This document shows, in pieces, positions 15,837 to 23,374 of a stretch of 32,661 nucleotides of DNA (the first letter of the stretch is position 1; each line of letters starts with the position of its first letter). This stretch comes from JAXHMM01 sp964528445 (lineage in GTDB: Bacteria; Bacteroidota; Rhodothermia; Balneolales; Balneolaceae), in contig CAZGSL010000025.1 of the NCBI GenBank assembly GCA_964528445.1, forward strand, positions 1 to 32,661. Reading direction: 5' to 3'. The notes beneath the pieces were generated by a model. It did not search any database, was not told where the DNA came from, and saw only the letters and a program-made list of their open reading frames with translations. The translations under genes and the position numbers were made by a program.

Positions 15837-17273
15837 TCAGGTGGTAAGCGAGCCCCCAAGCTCGGCAATTACCCGTATCACAAGCCGTACGTCCTCCTCC
15901 CTTGTGCGATGATTGATAAAACAGGCTCTCAGAGCCGCCTTCCCCCTTATTCTGGTTCCCGTAAGAAAGATCCGGCCATCTCTCTCAACCTGTCGAACTA
16001 TCCGGTTATTTAAAGCGTCAAGCGCTTTCTCCGACTTCCCGCCCGGATTAAACCGAAAACAGACGATAGAGAGGGGTACGGGGGCGAGGAGCTCCAATTC
16101 CGGATGTTCTTCCACCAATTCCGCCAGCAATTTGGCCCGGTCGATATCCTGACGGATGGCCCTCCGGATTTGCCGGGCCCCGTAGGTTTTCAGCGTCATC
16201 CACACCTTCAGGGCCTTGAACTCCTTCGTCAGCGGCAAATTATACTCCATCAAATCGGTCCTCCCCTCATCTTCGGGATCCGATTTCAGATAATTCGGTA
16301 CGGTGCTGAACGTAGCCCTGAGATGATCGGGGTTCTTCACCAGCGCGCCGCCCGCCTCGAAGGGCACGTACATCCATTTATGGGGATTCACCACCAGGGA
16401 ATCGGCCCTGTCAATGCCCTTGAAGAGGTGGGAGACGCCCGCCACCCTCGCCGCGGGACCGCCGTAGGCGGCGTCCACATGAAACCACAAATCGTGCCTG
16501 TCGCAAATTTCCGCCACGCCTCCCAGGTCGTCCACCGCCCCGCTGTTGGTGGTTCCCGCAACACCCACGGCGCAAATGGGATTCAACCCCGCGTTTTTGT
16601 CACGGTCAATGCGCTGCTCCAGCTTCTCCAGGTCAATTCGCAGTCCCTCGTCAACGGGTATTTTACGCAGGTAACGCCTGCCGAGTCCAAGCATGTCCAC
16701 CGCCTTGTCAAAACTGGAGTGTCCCTCCTCGGAAACGTAGACCGTCATCGGGTTCGAGCCGTAGAGTCCTTCATCGGAGACATTCGCCGAGGATTTTATC
16801 TTGCGTGCCACTGCCAGACAGTTAAAATTGGCCACCGATCCGCCGCTCAATAAAACACCGGCGCTTGCGGCCGGATATCCCGTAAATTCCGCCACCCAGC
16901 GCATGACCAGTTTTTCCATCTCGGTGCTGACAGGCGACGAATGCCACTTCAAATTGTTCTGGTTGATGGAGGCCTTGATCATCTCGGCCACTACCGCCAC
17001 CTGGTTACCGCCGCCTGTGATGTAGCCGAAATACCGGGGCCCCATGCTGCGGGTCATGCTCCCGAAAACCTTCTCGCCCACCGTTTCCAGAACACCTTCC
17101 ACATCCTCGGGATCTTCCGGCAGCGGTTCGTCGAACAATCCCATGACCTCCCTGGGCGTCTTGCCCGCGAACACGTTCTGCCGGTCGGGGTTCTCTTCGT
17201 AGAGACGACGCACCATCTCTGCGGCACGATCTATAAGATCGGAAAATCGCTCTTCACTGTAATCCAGGCTCAT
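15837..17273 (-). CDS. Group II PLP-dependent decarboxylase (aromatic L-amino-acid decarboxylase-like)
   Basis: Cytosolic PLP decarboxylase of the group II family (aromatic amino acid, glutamate and related decarboxylases), 478 residues from ATG 17273. A longer frame begins at 17369 but overlaps the upstream CPBP gene and adds unrelated sequence. Cofactor residues are visible: His185 in EEGHSSFDKA, Asp267 in HVDAAYGG and the Schiff-base lysine Lys299 in NPHKWMY. GPRYFGYITGGG and LLSGGSVANFNCL are the usual substrate- and phosphate-site stretches. The substrate is not certain; the fold resembles the aromatic (tyrosine/tryptophan/DOPA) branch. It starts 16 bases after the CPBP stop on the same strand, so the two are probably co-transcribed, and a terminator follows it. 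Confidence 0.92.
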   Translation of the reverse strand: MSLDYSEERFSDLIDRAAEMVRRLYEENPDRQNVFAGKTPREVMGLFDEPLPEDPEDVEGVLETVGEKVFGSMTRSMGPRYFGYITGGGNQVAVVAEMIKASINQNNLKWHSSPVSTEMEKLVMRWVAEFTGYPAASAGVLLSGGSVANFNCLAVARKIKSSANVSDEGLYGSNPMTVYVSEEGHSSFDKAVDMLGLGRRYLRKIPVDEGLRIDLEKLEQRIDRDKNAGLNPICAVGVAGTTNSGAVDDLGGVAEICDRHDLWFHVDAAYGGPAARVAGVSHLFKGIDRADSLVVNPHKWMYVPFEAGGALVKNPDHLRATFSTVPNYLKSDPEDEGRTDLMEYNLPLTKEFKALKVWMTLKTYGARQIRRAIRQDIDRAKLLAELVEEHPELELLAPVPLSIVCFRFNPGGKSEKALDALNNRIVRQVERDGRIFLTGTRIRGKAALRACFINHRTREEDVRLVIRVIAELGGSLTT

Positions 17274-17289
17274 AAAAAGAAAGTTGGAA

Positions 17290-17916
17290 TTAGAACGGTT
17301 CGTAGAAATACGTGCCCATACCGATGGTGAACACCAGGCAGCCATACAGTGCGTGCTCGGCCGCGACAAGCAGGAGAGATCCGTTTCGCCGGTACGTCCG
17401 CGCGAAGAGTATTCCCCCTACAAGGGAGAGTGCCAGGGCCCACGGATTATCATAAATCACATGCAGGAATGAGAAAGAGAGCGCACTGGCCGCCGCCAAT
17501 CCGGCTCCGGGGCCAAAAATCATGCGGTACCTTCGGAAAAAAAAGCTCCGGTAGAGCAGTTCCTGGGGCAGGGCGGAGAGAAACGGATAGAGAAGCATCA
17601 CCAATACCCATGTATTCGGACTGGAGCGGGGAAATCCCAGGAAGATATCCGGATTTAGCAGCCATACGAGCAGAAGGAGGGCAACGGCCACCCCACATGT
17701 CCTTATAATAAGCCTTTTCCAGTCGTCCGCCTCCGTCTCTCCCCGCCAGTCGTCCACGAAAGAGTATTTGTTGTCTCTCCAGAGATGGATACCCGCACCG
17801 GCAGCCACAAGAAGCAGGACAGGAACCTTGGGAACGGACAGAAGATCCAGATAAAAAATCACGGGGAGAAGGACGAAAATGGCCATCCATTCCACCGTTC
17901 GTATTGCTTTCTGCAA
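17290..17916 (-). CDS. CPBP-family intramembrane protease, QE-motif subgroup
   Basis: Membrane protein of 208 residues with about six hydrophobic segments and CPBP motifs. The first motif reads PQELLYRSFFFRRY, so Gln118-Glu119 replaces the usual Glu-Glu pair and Arg123 is kept. His152 is in FSFLHVIYDN and His188 in AAEHALYG. The QE form recurs in a Bacteroidota subgroup as I recall it, so it is probably not an inactivating change. It is unlike the first CPBP protein of this window (11960-12916) in sequence and length. It lies just upstream of the PLP decarboxylase and shares its strand. The gene begins 176 bases from the divergent uvrA. Confidence 0.85.
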   Translation of the reverse strand: MQKAIRTVEWMAIFVLLPVIFYLDLLSVPKVPVLLLVAAGAGIHLWRDNKYSFVDDWRGETEADDWKRLIIRTCGVAVALLLLVWLLNPDIFLGFPRSSPNTWVLVMLLYPFLSALPQELLYRSFFFRRYRMIFGPGAGLAAASALSFSFLHVIYDNPWALALSLVGGILFARTYRRNGSLLLVAAEHALYGCLVFTIGMGTYFYEPF

Positions 17917-17957
17917 CGCTGTACCGTCCGTAATTAGTTTTTGATTTTCCCCTCACC

Positions 17958-17967
17958 GAACGCGTTC
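17958..17967. promoter_or_regulatory. Palindrome GAACGCGTTC in the uvrA upstream region
   Basis: A perfect 10-base palindrome in the divergent spacer before uvrA. Its half-sites GAAC/GTTC are those of Gram-positive LexA boxes, but the spacing is 2 rather than 4, so a LexA role is doubtful. CGTTCAAGG recurs about 31 bases further on. Confidence 0.2.
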
Positions 17968-18053
17968 AAGGGATCAACTGTTAGAATGCTTGCCCGTTCA
18001 AGGTGAAGGCCTTTTCCCACTCTTCCAAACCTCATCTTTGCTGAGAAAATTCG

Positions 18054-18061
18054 TATATTCA
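18054..18061 (+). promoter_or_regulatory. Possible -7 element for uvrA
   Basis: TATATTCA, a TAnnTTTG-like sequence 31 bases before the uvrA ATG. The same octamer precedes the response-regulator gene at 27138. Confidence 0.4.
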
Positions 18062-18092
18062 CCTGTTTATTCAAAAGACAAATATTCCCTGA

Positions 18093-20909
18093 ATGTCCCA
18101 GAGAGAAGCAGTCGCGCAGCAGGAAAAAAATAATGAGACCGAACGGCAGGACCGGCCGATCATCGTCAAGGGCGCACGGGTTCACAATCTGAAAAATATA
18201 GACGTTGAGATTCCACGAAACCGTATGACCGTGATTACGGGAGTCTCCGGTTCGGGAAAGTCCAGCCTCGCTTTCGATACCATTTACGCAGAAGGACAGC
18301 GGCGATACGTGGAGAGTCTGTCCAGTTATGCCCGGCAGTTCCTGGAGCGTATGGACAAGCCCGACGTGGACTATATGCAGGGCATCTCTCCGGCCATGGC
18401 CATCCAGCAGAAGACTACCTCCTCCAATCCACGGTCCACGGTCGGCACCACCACCGAGATATACGACTACATGCGGCTGCTCTACGCCCGAATTGGCCAC
18501 ACCATCTCGCCCAAAAGTGGAAAGGAGGTTAAGAAGGATACCACCCGTACGGCCATTGATGAGCTGTTCGACCGTTACGAGGAGGGGACCAAATTTTATG
18601 TGCTTTTTTCCATTCCCTCGCATGAGGATAAAACGCTGGAGGACGAACTCCGGGTGCTCAAGGAGAAGGGCTTCACGCGCCTTCTCCAGGTTGAGAACGA
18701 AAAGATGTTGAATCTGACAGAGGGAGACGATCCGGCCGGGAACATCGATCCGGAAGCGTACCGTGTACTGGTAGACCGGCTCGTTGTTAAAAAGGACGAT
18801 GACAGCCGAAGTCGGATAGCGGGCTCCCTTGAAACCGCATTCCGGGAGGGTCACGGACGCTGTTCCATAAAAATCCGGGAGAGTAAAGAACTGCATTTCA
18901 GCGAACGTTTTGAACGCGATGGAATGGAGTTCGAGGAGCCCTCACCGCAGATGTTCTCCTTCAACAATCCCTACGGCGCATGCGACACCTGCGAAGGTTT
19001 CGGGAGGGTGGCCGGACTCGATGAAAACCTGGTAATCCCCGATCCGGAAAAAACCATCCGAGACGGGGCCATAGCGCCCTACAGCGGACAAAAATTCAGC
19101 AGGCATCTGCGGGATCTCATCAAGGTTGCCGCCCGGTACAGCCTTCCCATCGACACGCCGTACCAGGAGTTGTCCGACGAAATGAAGACCATTATCTGGG
19201 AGGGCAAAGACGAATACAAGGGATTGAATGAGTTTTTCGAAGACGTCAAAAGCCAGTCTTACAAAGTTCACATGCGGGTATTCTATTCCCGGTACCGCGG
19301 ATATTCCCGATGCCCGGACTGTGAGGGATACCGGGTACGTCCGGATGCCCTCTACGTCAAGGTGAACGGAAAGCACATCGGCGAGGTCTCCGACATGAGC
19401 ATCGGGCACGCCAGGGATTTTTTCGAAAACCTGGAGCTTACCGATTTCGAGAAAGAGGTAGCCGAACAGGTCTTGTATGAAATTCGGAAGAGACTCAAGT
19501 ACCTGGACGAGGTAGGACTGGACTACCTCACCCTCAACCGGCTTGCCAATACCCTAAGCGGGGGAGAGTCCCAACGGATCAGCCTGGCGAATTCGCTAGG
19601 CAGCTCGCTTATCGGAAGCCTCTACGTACTGGACGAACCGACCATCGGACTGCATCCGAGGGACAACGACCGACTCATCAACATTCTTAAATCGCTTCGG
19701 GACATTGGGAATACCGTGCTGGTTGTTGAACACGATCCGGCCATGATCCGCTCGGCCGACAACATCATCGATATCGGGCCCTTCGCCGGAGTTCACGGAG
19801 GGGAGATCAATTTTACGGGAAGCTATGAAGAACTGCTGGAGTCAAAAACCCTGACCGGCAAATACCTCAGCGCCCGCAAAGAGATCCCGGTTCCCGAGAA
19901 GCGAAGATCAGGCAGCGGGGAGCATCTCCTGCTGGAAGGCGCCTCCGAGCACAACTTGAAAAGTTTGGATGTGGAGTTCCCCCTGGGCAAGCTGATCTGC
20001 GTTACCGGCGTCAGCGGCTCGGGCAAATCCACGCTGGTACACGACACCCTCTACGCCTGCATTCAAAAACGGATGGGCACCTACAAGGACAAGGTGGGAC
20101 GCAACCGGGGACTCAAGGGTACCCACCACATCGATTCGGTAGAGATGGTGGATCAGTCGCCCATCGGCCGTTCCTCCCGGTCCAACCCCGCTACCTACAC
20201 GAAAGCTTTTGACGGGATCCGGGACCTCTTCGCCAATACCCGTCAGTCCAAGATCATGGGATACGAGCCGGGCCACTTCTCTTTTAACGTTCCCGGGGGT
20301 CGCTGCGAGAATTGCCAGGGAGAGGGCATCCAGAAAATTGAGATGCAGTTCATGGCTGATATCGAACTGACCTGCGAGGCCTGCGGCGGGAAACGGTACC
20401 GCAAGGATGTACTGCAGGTGAAGTACCGCGGCAAGAACATCCACGATGTGCTGGAGATGTCGGTTTCGGAAGCCATCGAATTCTTCGTGGACGAGAAGAG
20501 CATTACCAGCAAGCTCCAGCCGCTGGAGGATGTGGGACTGGGTTACCTGAAGCTGGGACAGAGTGCCACCACCCTGTCGGGGGGCGAGGCCCAACGGGTC
20601 AAGCTGGCCAAATTCCTGGCCAAACCGGCCGGAGATCATACTCTCTACTTCTTCGACGAGCCCACCACGGGCCTGCATTTTGAGGATATCTCACGGCTGC
20701 TGGACTCCTTCAACCGGCTCGTGGACGAGGGACACTCGGTGATTATCATCGAGCACAACCTGGACGTGATCAAGTGCGCCGACTGGATCATCGACATCGG
20801 TCCCGAGGGGGGCTTCGCCGGAGGTCAAATCGTGGCCACCGGCACCCCCGAAGACCTCACCGAAGTGGAAGAGAGCTATACGGGACAATACCTGAAGAAG
20901 GTGTTGTAA
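18093..20909 (+). CDS. uvrA: Excinuclease ABC subunit UvrA
   Basis: Damage-sensing ATPase of nucleotide excision repair that loads UvrB at lesions. It has 938 residues, as expected for full-length UvrA. Two ABC modules are visible. The first has Walker A GVSGSGKSS at 50-58, an insertion with CDTCEGFG and CPDCEGYR zinc cysteines, signature NTLSGGESQRISLA and LYVLDEPTIGLHPRDN. The second has Walker A GVSGSGKST, the zinc module GGRCENCQGEG...CEACGGKRY, signature TTLSGGEAQRVKLA and DEPTTGLHFEDI. DQSPIGRSSRSNPATYT is also diagnostic. ATG 18093 gives a short N-terminal extension before the conserved IIVKGARVHNLKNID. It is divergent from the CPBP gene, and a TATATTCA element lies 31 bases upstream. 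uvrB and uvrC are not in the window. Confidence 0.98.
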   Translation: MSQREAVAQQEKNNETERQDRPIIVKGARVHNLKNIDVEIPRNRMTVITGVSGSGKSSLAFDTIYAEGQRRYVESLSSYARQFLERMDKPDVDYMQGISPAMAIQQKTTSSNPRSTVGTTTEIYDYMRLLYARIGHTISPKSGKEVKKDTTRTAIDELFDRYEEGTKFYVLFSIPSHEDKTLEDELRVLKEKGFTRLLQVENEKMLNLTEGDDPAGNIDPEAYRVLVDRLVVKKDDDSRSRIAGSLETAFREGHGRCSIKIRESKELHFSERFERDGMEFEEPSPQMFSFNNPYGACDTCEGFGRVAGLDENLVIPDPEKTIRDGAIAPYSGQKFSRHLRDLIKVAARYSLPIDTPYQELSDEMKTIIWEGKDEYKGLNEFFEDVKSQSYKVHMRVFYSRYRGYSRCPDCEGYRVRPDALYVKVNGKHIGEVSDMSIGHARDFFENLELTDFEKEVAEQVLYEIRKRLKYLDEVGLDYLTLNRLANTLSGGESQRISLANSLGSSLIGSLYVLDEPTIGLHPRDNDRLINILKSLRDIGNTVLVVEHDPAMIRSADNIIDIGPFAGVHGGEINFTGSYEELLESKTLTGKYLSARKEIPVPEKRRSGSGEHLLLEGASEHNLKSLDVEFPLGKLICVTGVSGSGKSTLVHDTLYACIQKRMGTYKDKVGRNRGLKGTHHIDSVEMVDQSPIGRSSRSNPATYTKAFDGIRDLFANTRQSKIMGYEPGHFSFNVPGGRCENCQGEGIQKIEMQFMADIELTCEACGGKRYRKDVLQVKYRGKNIHDVLEMSVSEAIEFFVDEKSITSKLQPLEDVGLGYLKLGQSATTLSGGEAQRVKLAKFLAKPAGDHTLYFFDEPTTGLHFEDISRLLDSFNRLVDEGHSVIIIEHNLDVIKCADWIIDIGPEGGFAGGQIVATGTPEDLTEVEESYTGQYLKKVL

Positions 20910-20950
20910 GGGCGTGCAGCACCGCTTTTCCGAAACGGGTTAACCTTCCT

Positions 20951-21193
20951 TCATTCCCTTACAATTTCTCCCTGGGCAGTGATCCGTTCGTTCGGACCCG
21001 GCTGCTGCTGGGGAAATTCGTGGATGGGAATATCGGGATCACGGTCATGGGGCACATAGTGTATATGGGAACCGTGAGAGACCTCGGTATAGGGCTTTGG
21101 GTTAAAAAAGCCGAGGGCGTCGGCCAGAGCGACAAGAGCCAGGACCGCGACGACTACGACAAATAGGTATTTCCACCGATTCTTGGAGCTCAT
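20951..21193 (-). CDS. Small membrane-anchored His-rich protein, function unknown
   Basis: An 80-residue protein that I do not recognise by name. A single hydrophobic helix at about residues 9-30 follows the basic start MSSKNRWKYL, so the rest should face the periplasm. The remainder is polar and carries five histidines: SHGSHIHYVPHD (His40, 43, 45, 49) and IPIHEF (His58). The C-terminus is proline- and glutamine-rich. The clustered histidines suggest metal binding, which is inference. It converges on uvrA with 41 bases between and follows the GAF-protein gene on the same strand. Confidence 0.7.
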   Translation of the reverse strand: MSSKNRWKYLFVVVVAVLALVALADALGFFNPKPYTEVSHGSHIHYVPHDRDPDIPIHEFPQQQPGPNERITAQGEIVRE

Positions 21194-21271
21194 CTCACCA
21201 CGCTCACGCTTCTTTGCTGTTGTCCGGCTATTTCTTACAACGATTAATTACCTCGTGCGGGTGGCATATCC

Positions 21272-21754
21272 CTATAACAGGGGCGCGACCCGGTCGCATA
21301 CCACTTCCACCAGTTCTCGGTGTTGCTCCGTGATGGAGCCGCGGGTATGTGAGTCAATATCCAATTCCCCTACGACATTCCCCTCTTTCATGACAGGGAC
21401 CACGATTTCGGCTTCCACCTCGGCACTGCATGAGAGATAGTTGGAAGCCTGGCTTACGTCCTGTACCACAAACGTCTCACGGGCCTCCGCCGCCTGCCCG
21501 CAAATTCCCCTCCCGAATGGTATGCGTACATGATCGGTCTCTTCTCCCACATAGGTACCCAGAACCAGCTCCCTTTCGGCTTCAGGATCCACCAGGTAAA
21601 AGCCGACCCAGTCGAATACCTCAACGGATTCTTCCAAAAGACGGCAAACGGAGAGAAGTACCTGGTCCCGCTTCCCGCCCTCCTTTATGATGCGGCCCAC
21701 TTCACCCAGGATCTCGTCGGTGGTCATTTCCCGGACGTTCATTTTTTCACTCAT
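21272..21754 (-). CDS. GAF-domain protein of the free methionine-R-sulfoxide reductase family
   Basis: A 160-residue single GAF domain. It matches the fRMsr (MsrC/YebR) family, which reduces free methionine-R-sulfoxide. Family stretches include DWVGFYLV (48-55), VRIPFGRGICG (76-86), NYLSCSAEVEAEIVVPV (105-121) and GELDIDS (129-135). Of the three E. coli active-site cysteines, those equal to Cys94 (here Cys85) and catalytic Cys118 (here Cys109) are kept. The position of resolving Cys84 is His75. It may use a different resolving cysteine or have become a ligand-binding GAF protein. It starts MSEKMNVREM at ATG 21754, and a second Met at residue 5 is an alternative. It lies 120 bases downstream of coaX on the same strand. 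Confidence 0.85.
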   Translation of the reverse strand: MSEKMNVREMTTDEILGEVGRIIKEGGKRDQVLLSVCRLLEESVEVFDWVGFYLVDPEAERELVLGTYVGEETDHVRIPFGRGICGQAAEARETFVVQDVSQASNYLSCSAEVEAEIVVPVMKEGNVVGELDIDSHTRGSITEQHRELVEVVCDRVAPLL

Positions 21755-21874
21755 TTATGCCTGTCTCTGAAATTGTGTTGGTTCGGAATCAAATCTAAGG
21801 CAAAATTATCCCTCATAAAAGAAAATCACCAGACTGCTCTCCAGGGGTACAACGGATTGAGAGCGATCTCAACC

Positions 21875-22648
21875 CTAGAATTTTTTCTCCAGCACCCTTT
21901 CTGCGATAACTTTCATTCCGTTCAGCGTCAGCATGGGGTCCACCTCGTCAAAGCAGTCGGTATGGGGGGCCAGCAGCTCCGCGAGTCCACCCGTCGCTAT
22001 AACACGTGAGGGACCCACTTCCTCTTTCATACGCGCCACAAGTCCCTCAATCATGCAGAGATGACCCAGGAAAAGCCCTGCCTGCATCGCCCCGACCGTA
22101 TCCCCCGAGGTTACTCGGGCAGGGGGCTCAAGAGGAATCTGCGGCAGCTGCGCAGCCTTCCCCACCAAGGCATCCACCGTGAGATTGAGCCCCGCAGAGA
22201 TCGTTCCCCCCACCAGGCTCCCGGATCCCGTTACCGCCATAACCGTTGTGGCGGTGCCGAAGTCTACAACGATGCAGGATTCGCCGTACCGGTTCCAGGC
22301 CCCGGCCGCGCCCGCGATCAGGTCCGCTCCCGTAGCGGCCGGCTGGGCAGTATCCACCGTGATACCGCTGTTTATCTCATGTGTCACCACAAGCGGTTTG
22401 GTTCCGGTACGCGCGAGGAAGACTTCGTTCAGGGTAGCCGTTAGCCGGGGGACCACGCTGGCGATGATCACCTGCTGAAGATCCTGGTATTCAAGTCCGG
22501 TTTCGGAGAACAGATTATGAAAGAGAACGCCGTATTCGTCGGCGGTCTTATGGGCGTCCGTGCTGATCCTCCACTGCCGGGCCCACTCTCCACCGTGGCG
22601 GATGCCCATTACAATGTTGCTGTTTCCGACGTCTATTGCGAGTAGCAT
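21875..22648 (-). CDS. coaX: Type III pantothenate kinase CoaX
   Basis: Phosphorylates pantothenate in the first step of coenzyme A synthesis. I start at ATG 22648 (257 residues), so the conserved MLLAIDVGNSNIVMG is N-terminal as in the family. A frame from 22738 would add 30 unrelated residues and cross a likely promoter. Other landmarks are the catalytic aspartate region TGADLIAG (Asp109), DFGTATTVMAV, and GGTISAGLNLTVDAL with AQLPQIPL. Leu110 stands where most CoaX proteins I know have arginine (GADR). The kinase call is still firm because all other phosphate- and substrate-site stretches are present. TATATTCC lies 23 bases upstream. Confidence 0.94.
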   Translation of the reverse strand: MLLAIDVGNSNIVMGIRHGGEWARQWRISTDAHKTADEYGVLFHNLFSETGLEYQDLQQVIIASVVPRLTATLNEVFLARTGTKPLVVTHEINSGITVDTAQPAATGADLIAGAAGAWNRYGESCIVVDFGTATTVMAVTGSGSLVGGTISAGLNLTVDALVGKAAQLPQIPLEPPARVTSGDTVGAMQAGLFLGHLCMIEGLVARMKEEVGPSRVIATGGLAELLAPHTDCFDEVDPMLTLNGMKVIAERVLEKKF

Positions 22649-22671
22649 AGGGATATATTGCTTGGGAAAGG

Positions 22672-22679
22672 GGAATATA
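22672..22679 (-). promoter_or_regulatory. Possible -7 element for coaX
   Basis: On the minus strand TATATTCC, 23 bases before the coaX ATG. It fits TAnnTTTG at six of eight positions and supports the shorter start. Confidence 0.3.
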
Positions 22680-22797
22680 GAATTTACTGCCCGAAAATCC
22701 AGAGTTCCGTCCCGCCCATCCAGCGGGTATCCCCCCATCTTTAACGAGGCGTCGCATATTTCCCGGCTGCTCCAGGGAGTCTCACACCCTCGATTTG

Positions 22798-22805
22798 TAT
22801 AATTG
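22798..22805 (+). promoter_or_regulatory. Possible -7 element ahead of the DinB-fold gene
   Basis: TATAATTG, one mismatch to TAnnTTTG, lies 63 bases before the ATG at 22869. No clear -33 element was seen. Confidence 0.25.
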
Positions 22806-22868
22806 CCGAGAAGCTTCTATGCTATGACTTCCTTAAATGCGAAGCTCAACTTTTAAAGTCCGGCGCGC

Positions 22869-23339
22869 ATGTCTCCGGCCGACCAGCTTACAAAATTGTT
22901 TCGATACGATGCCTGGGCGAACCAGCAGGTGCACACATCGCTGTCCGGCCATTCCGGCGGTCATGATCTCTCGGAAGAGATGAACCTTTTCGCCCACCTT
23001 GTTTCCGCCCAAAAAACCTGGTATGGGCGCATAACGGGAGAAAAAAACAGCCTTGATCTCTGGCCTGAACTGGACCTGGCGGAAGTCAGGGAATTACTTG
23101 ACCAGCTGGAGGGGAAGTGGCATACACTGCTCCTGGAGCAACGCGGCGATCTGGACAGGGAGATCAGCTACCGCAACAGCAAAGGGAAGACATTTGACAC
23201 TCCCCTCTCAGATATCCTTCACCACCTGATCATCCATGGCCAGCATCATCGCGCCCAGATCGCCCTCAAGCTCCGGGAAAAGCAGATTGAACCTCCCGGA
23301 ACCGATTTTATCTTTTATGTTCGTGAAACAAACTCCTGA
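22869..23339 (+). CDS. DinB/YfiT-fold putative metal-dependent enzyme
   Basis: A 156-residue four-helix-bundle protein of the DinB superfamily. Members bind a divalent metal through three histidines; some are thiol transferases using bacillithiol or mycothiol, and many are uncharacterised. The predicted ligands are His43 in LFAHLVSAQ and His123 and His127 in HLIIHGQHHRAQI, at the normal spacing. The N-terminus LTKLFRYDAWAN is also typical. The true substrate cannot be inferred. The AGCS symporter gene follows closely on the same strand, so the two may be co-transcribed. Confidence 0.87.
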   Translation: MSPADQLTKLFRYDAWANQQVHTSLSGHSGGHDLSEEMNLFAHLVSAQKTWYGRITGEKNSLDLWPELDLAEVRELLDQLEGKWHTLLLEQRGDLDREISYRNSKGKTFDTPLSDILHHLIIHGQHHRAQIALKLREKQIEPPGTDFIFYVRETNS

Positions 23340-23374
23340 TATCCGGTCATTCAATCCAAAGCGAGGTAGCAGCC

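Noticed and set aside
17934..18896. A 320-codon minus-strand frame opposite the start of uvrA
   Set aside because: uvrA is certain on the plus strand and the opposite frame matches nothing.
19908..20678. A 256-codon minus-strand frame opposite the second ABC module of uvrA
   Set aside because: Antisense to zinc-module and ABC-signature codons; no independent support.
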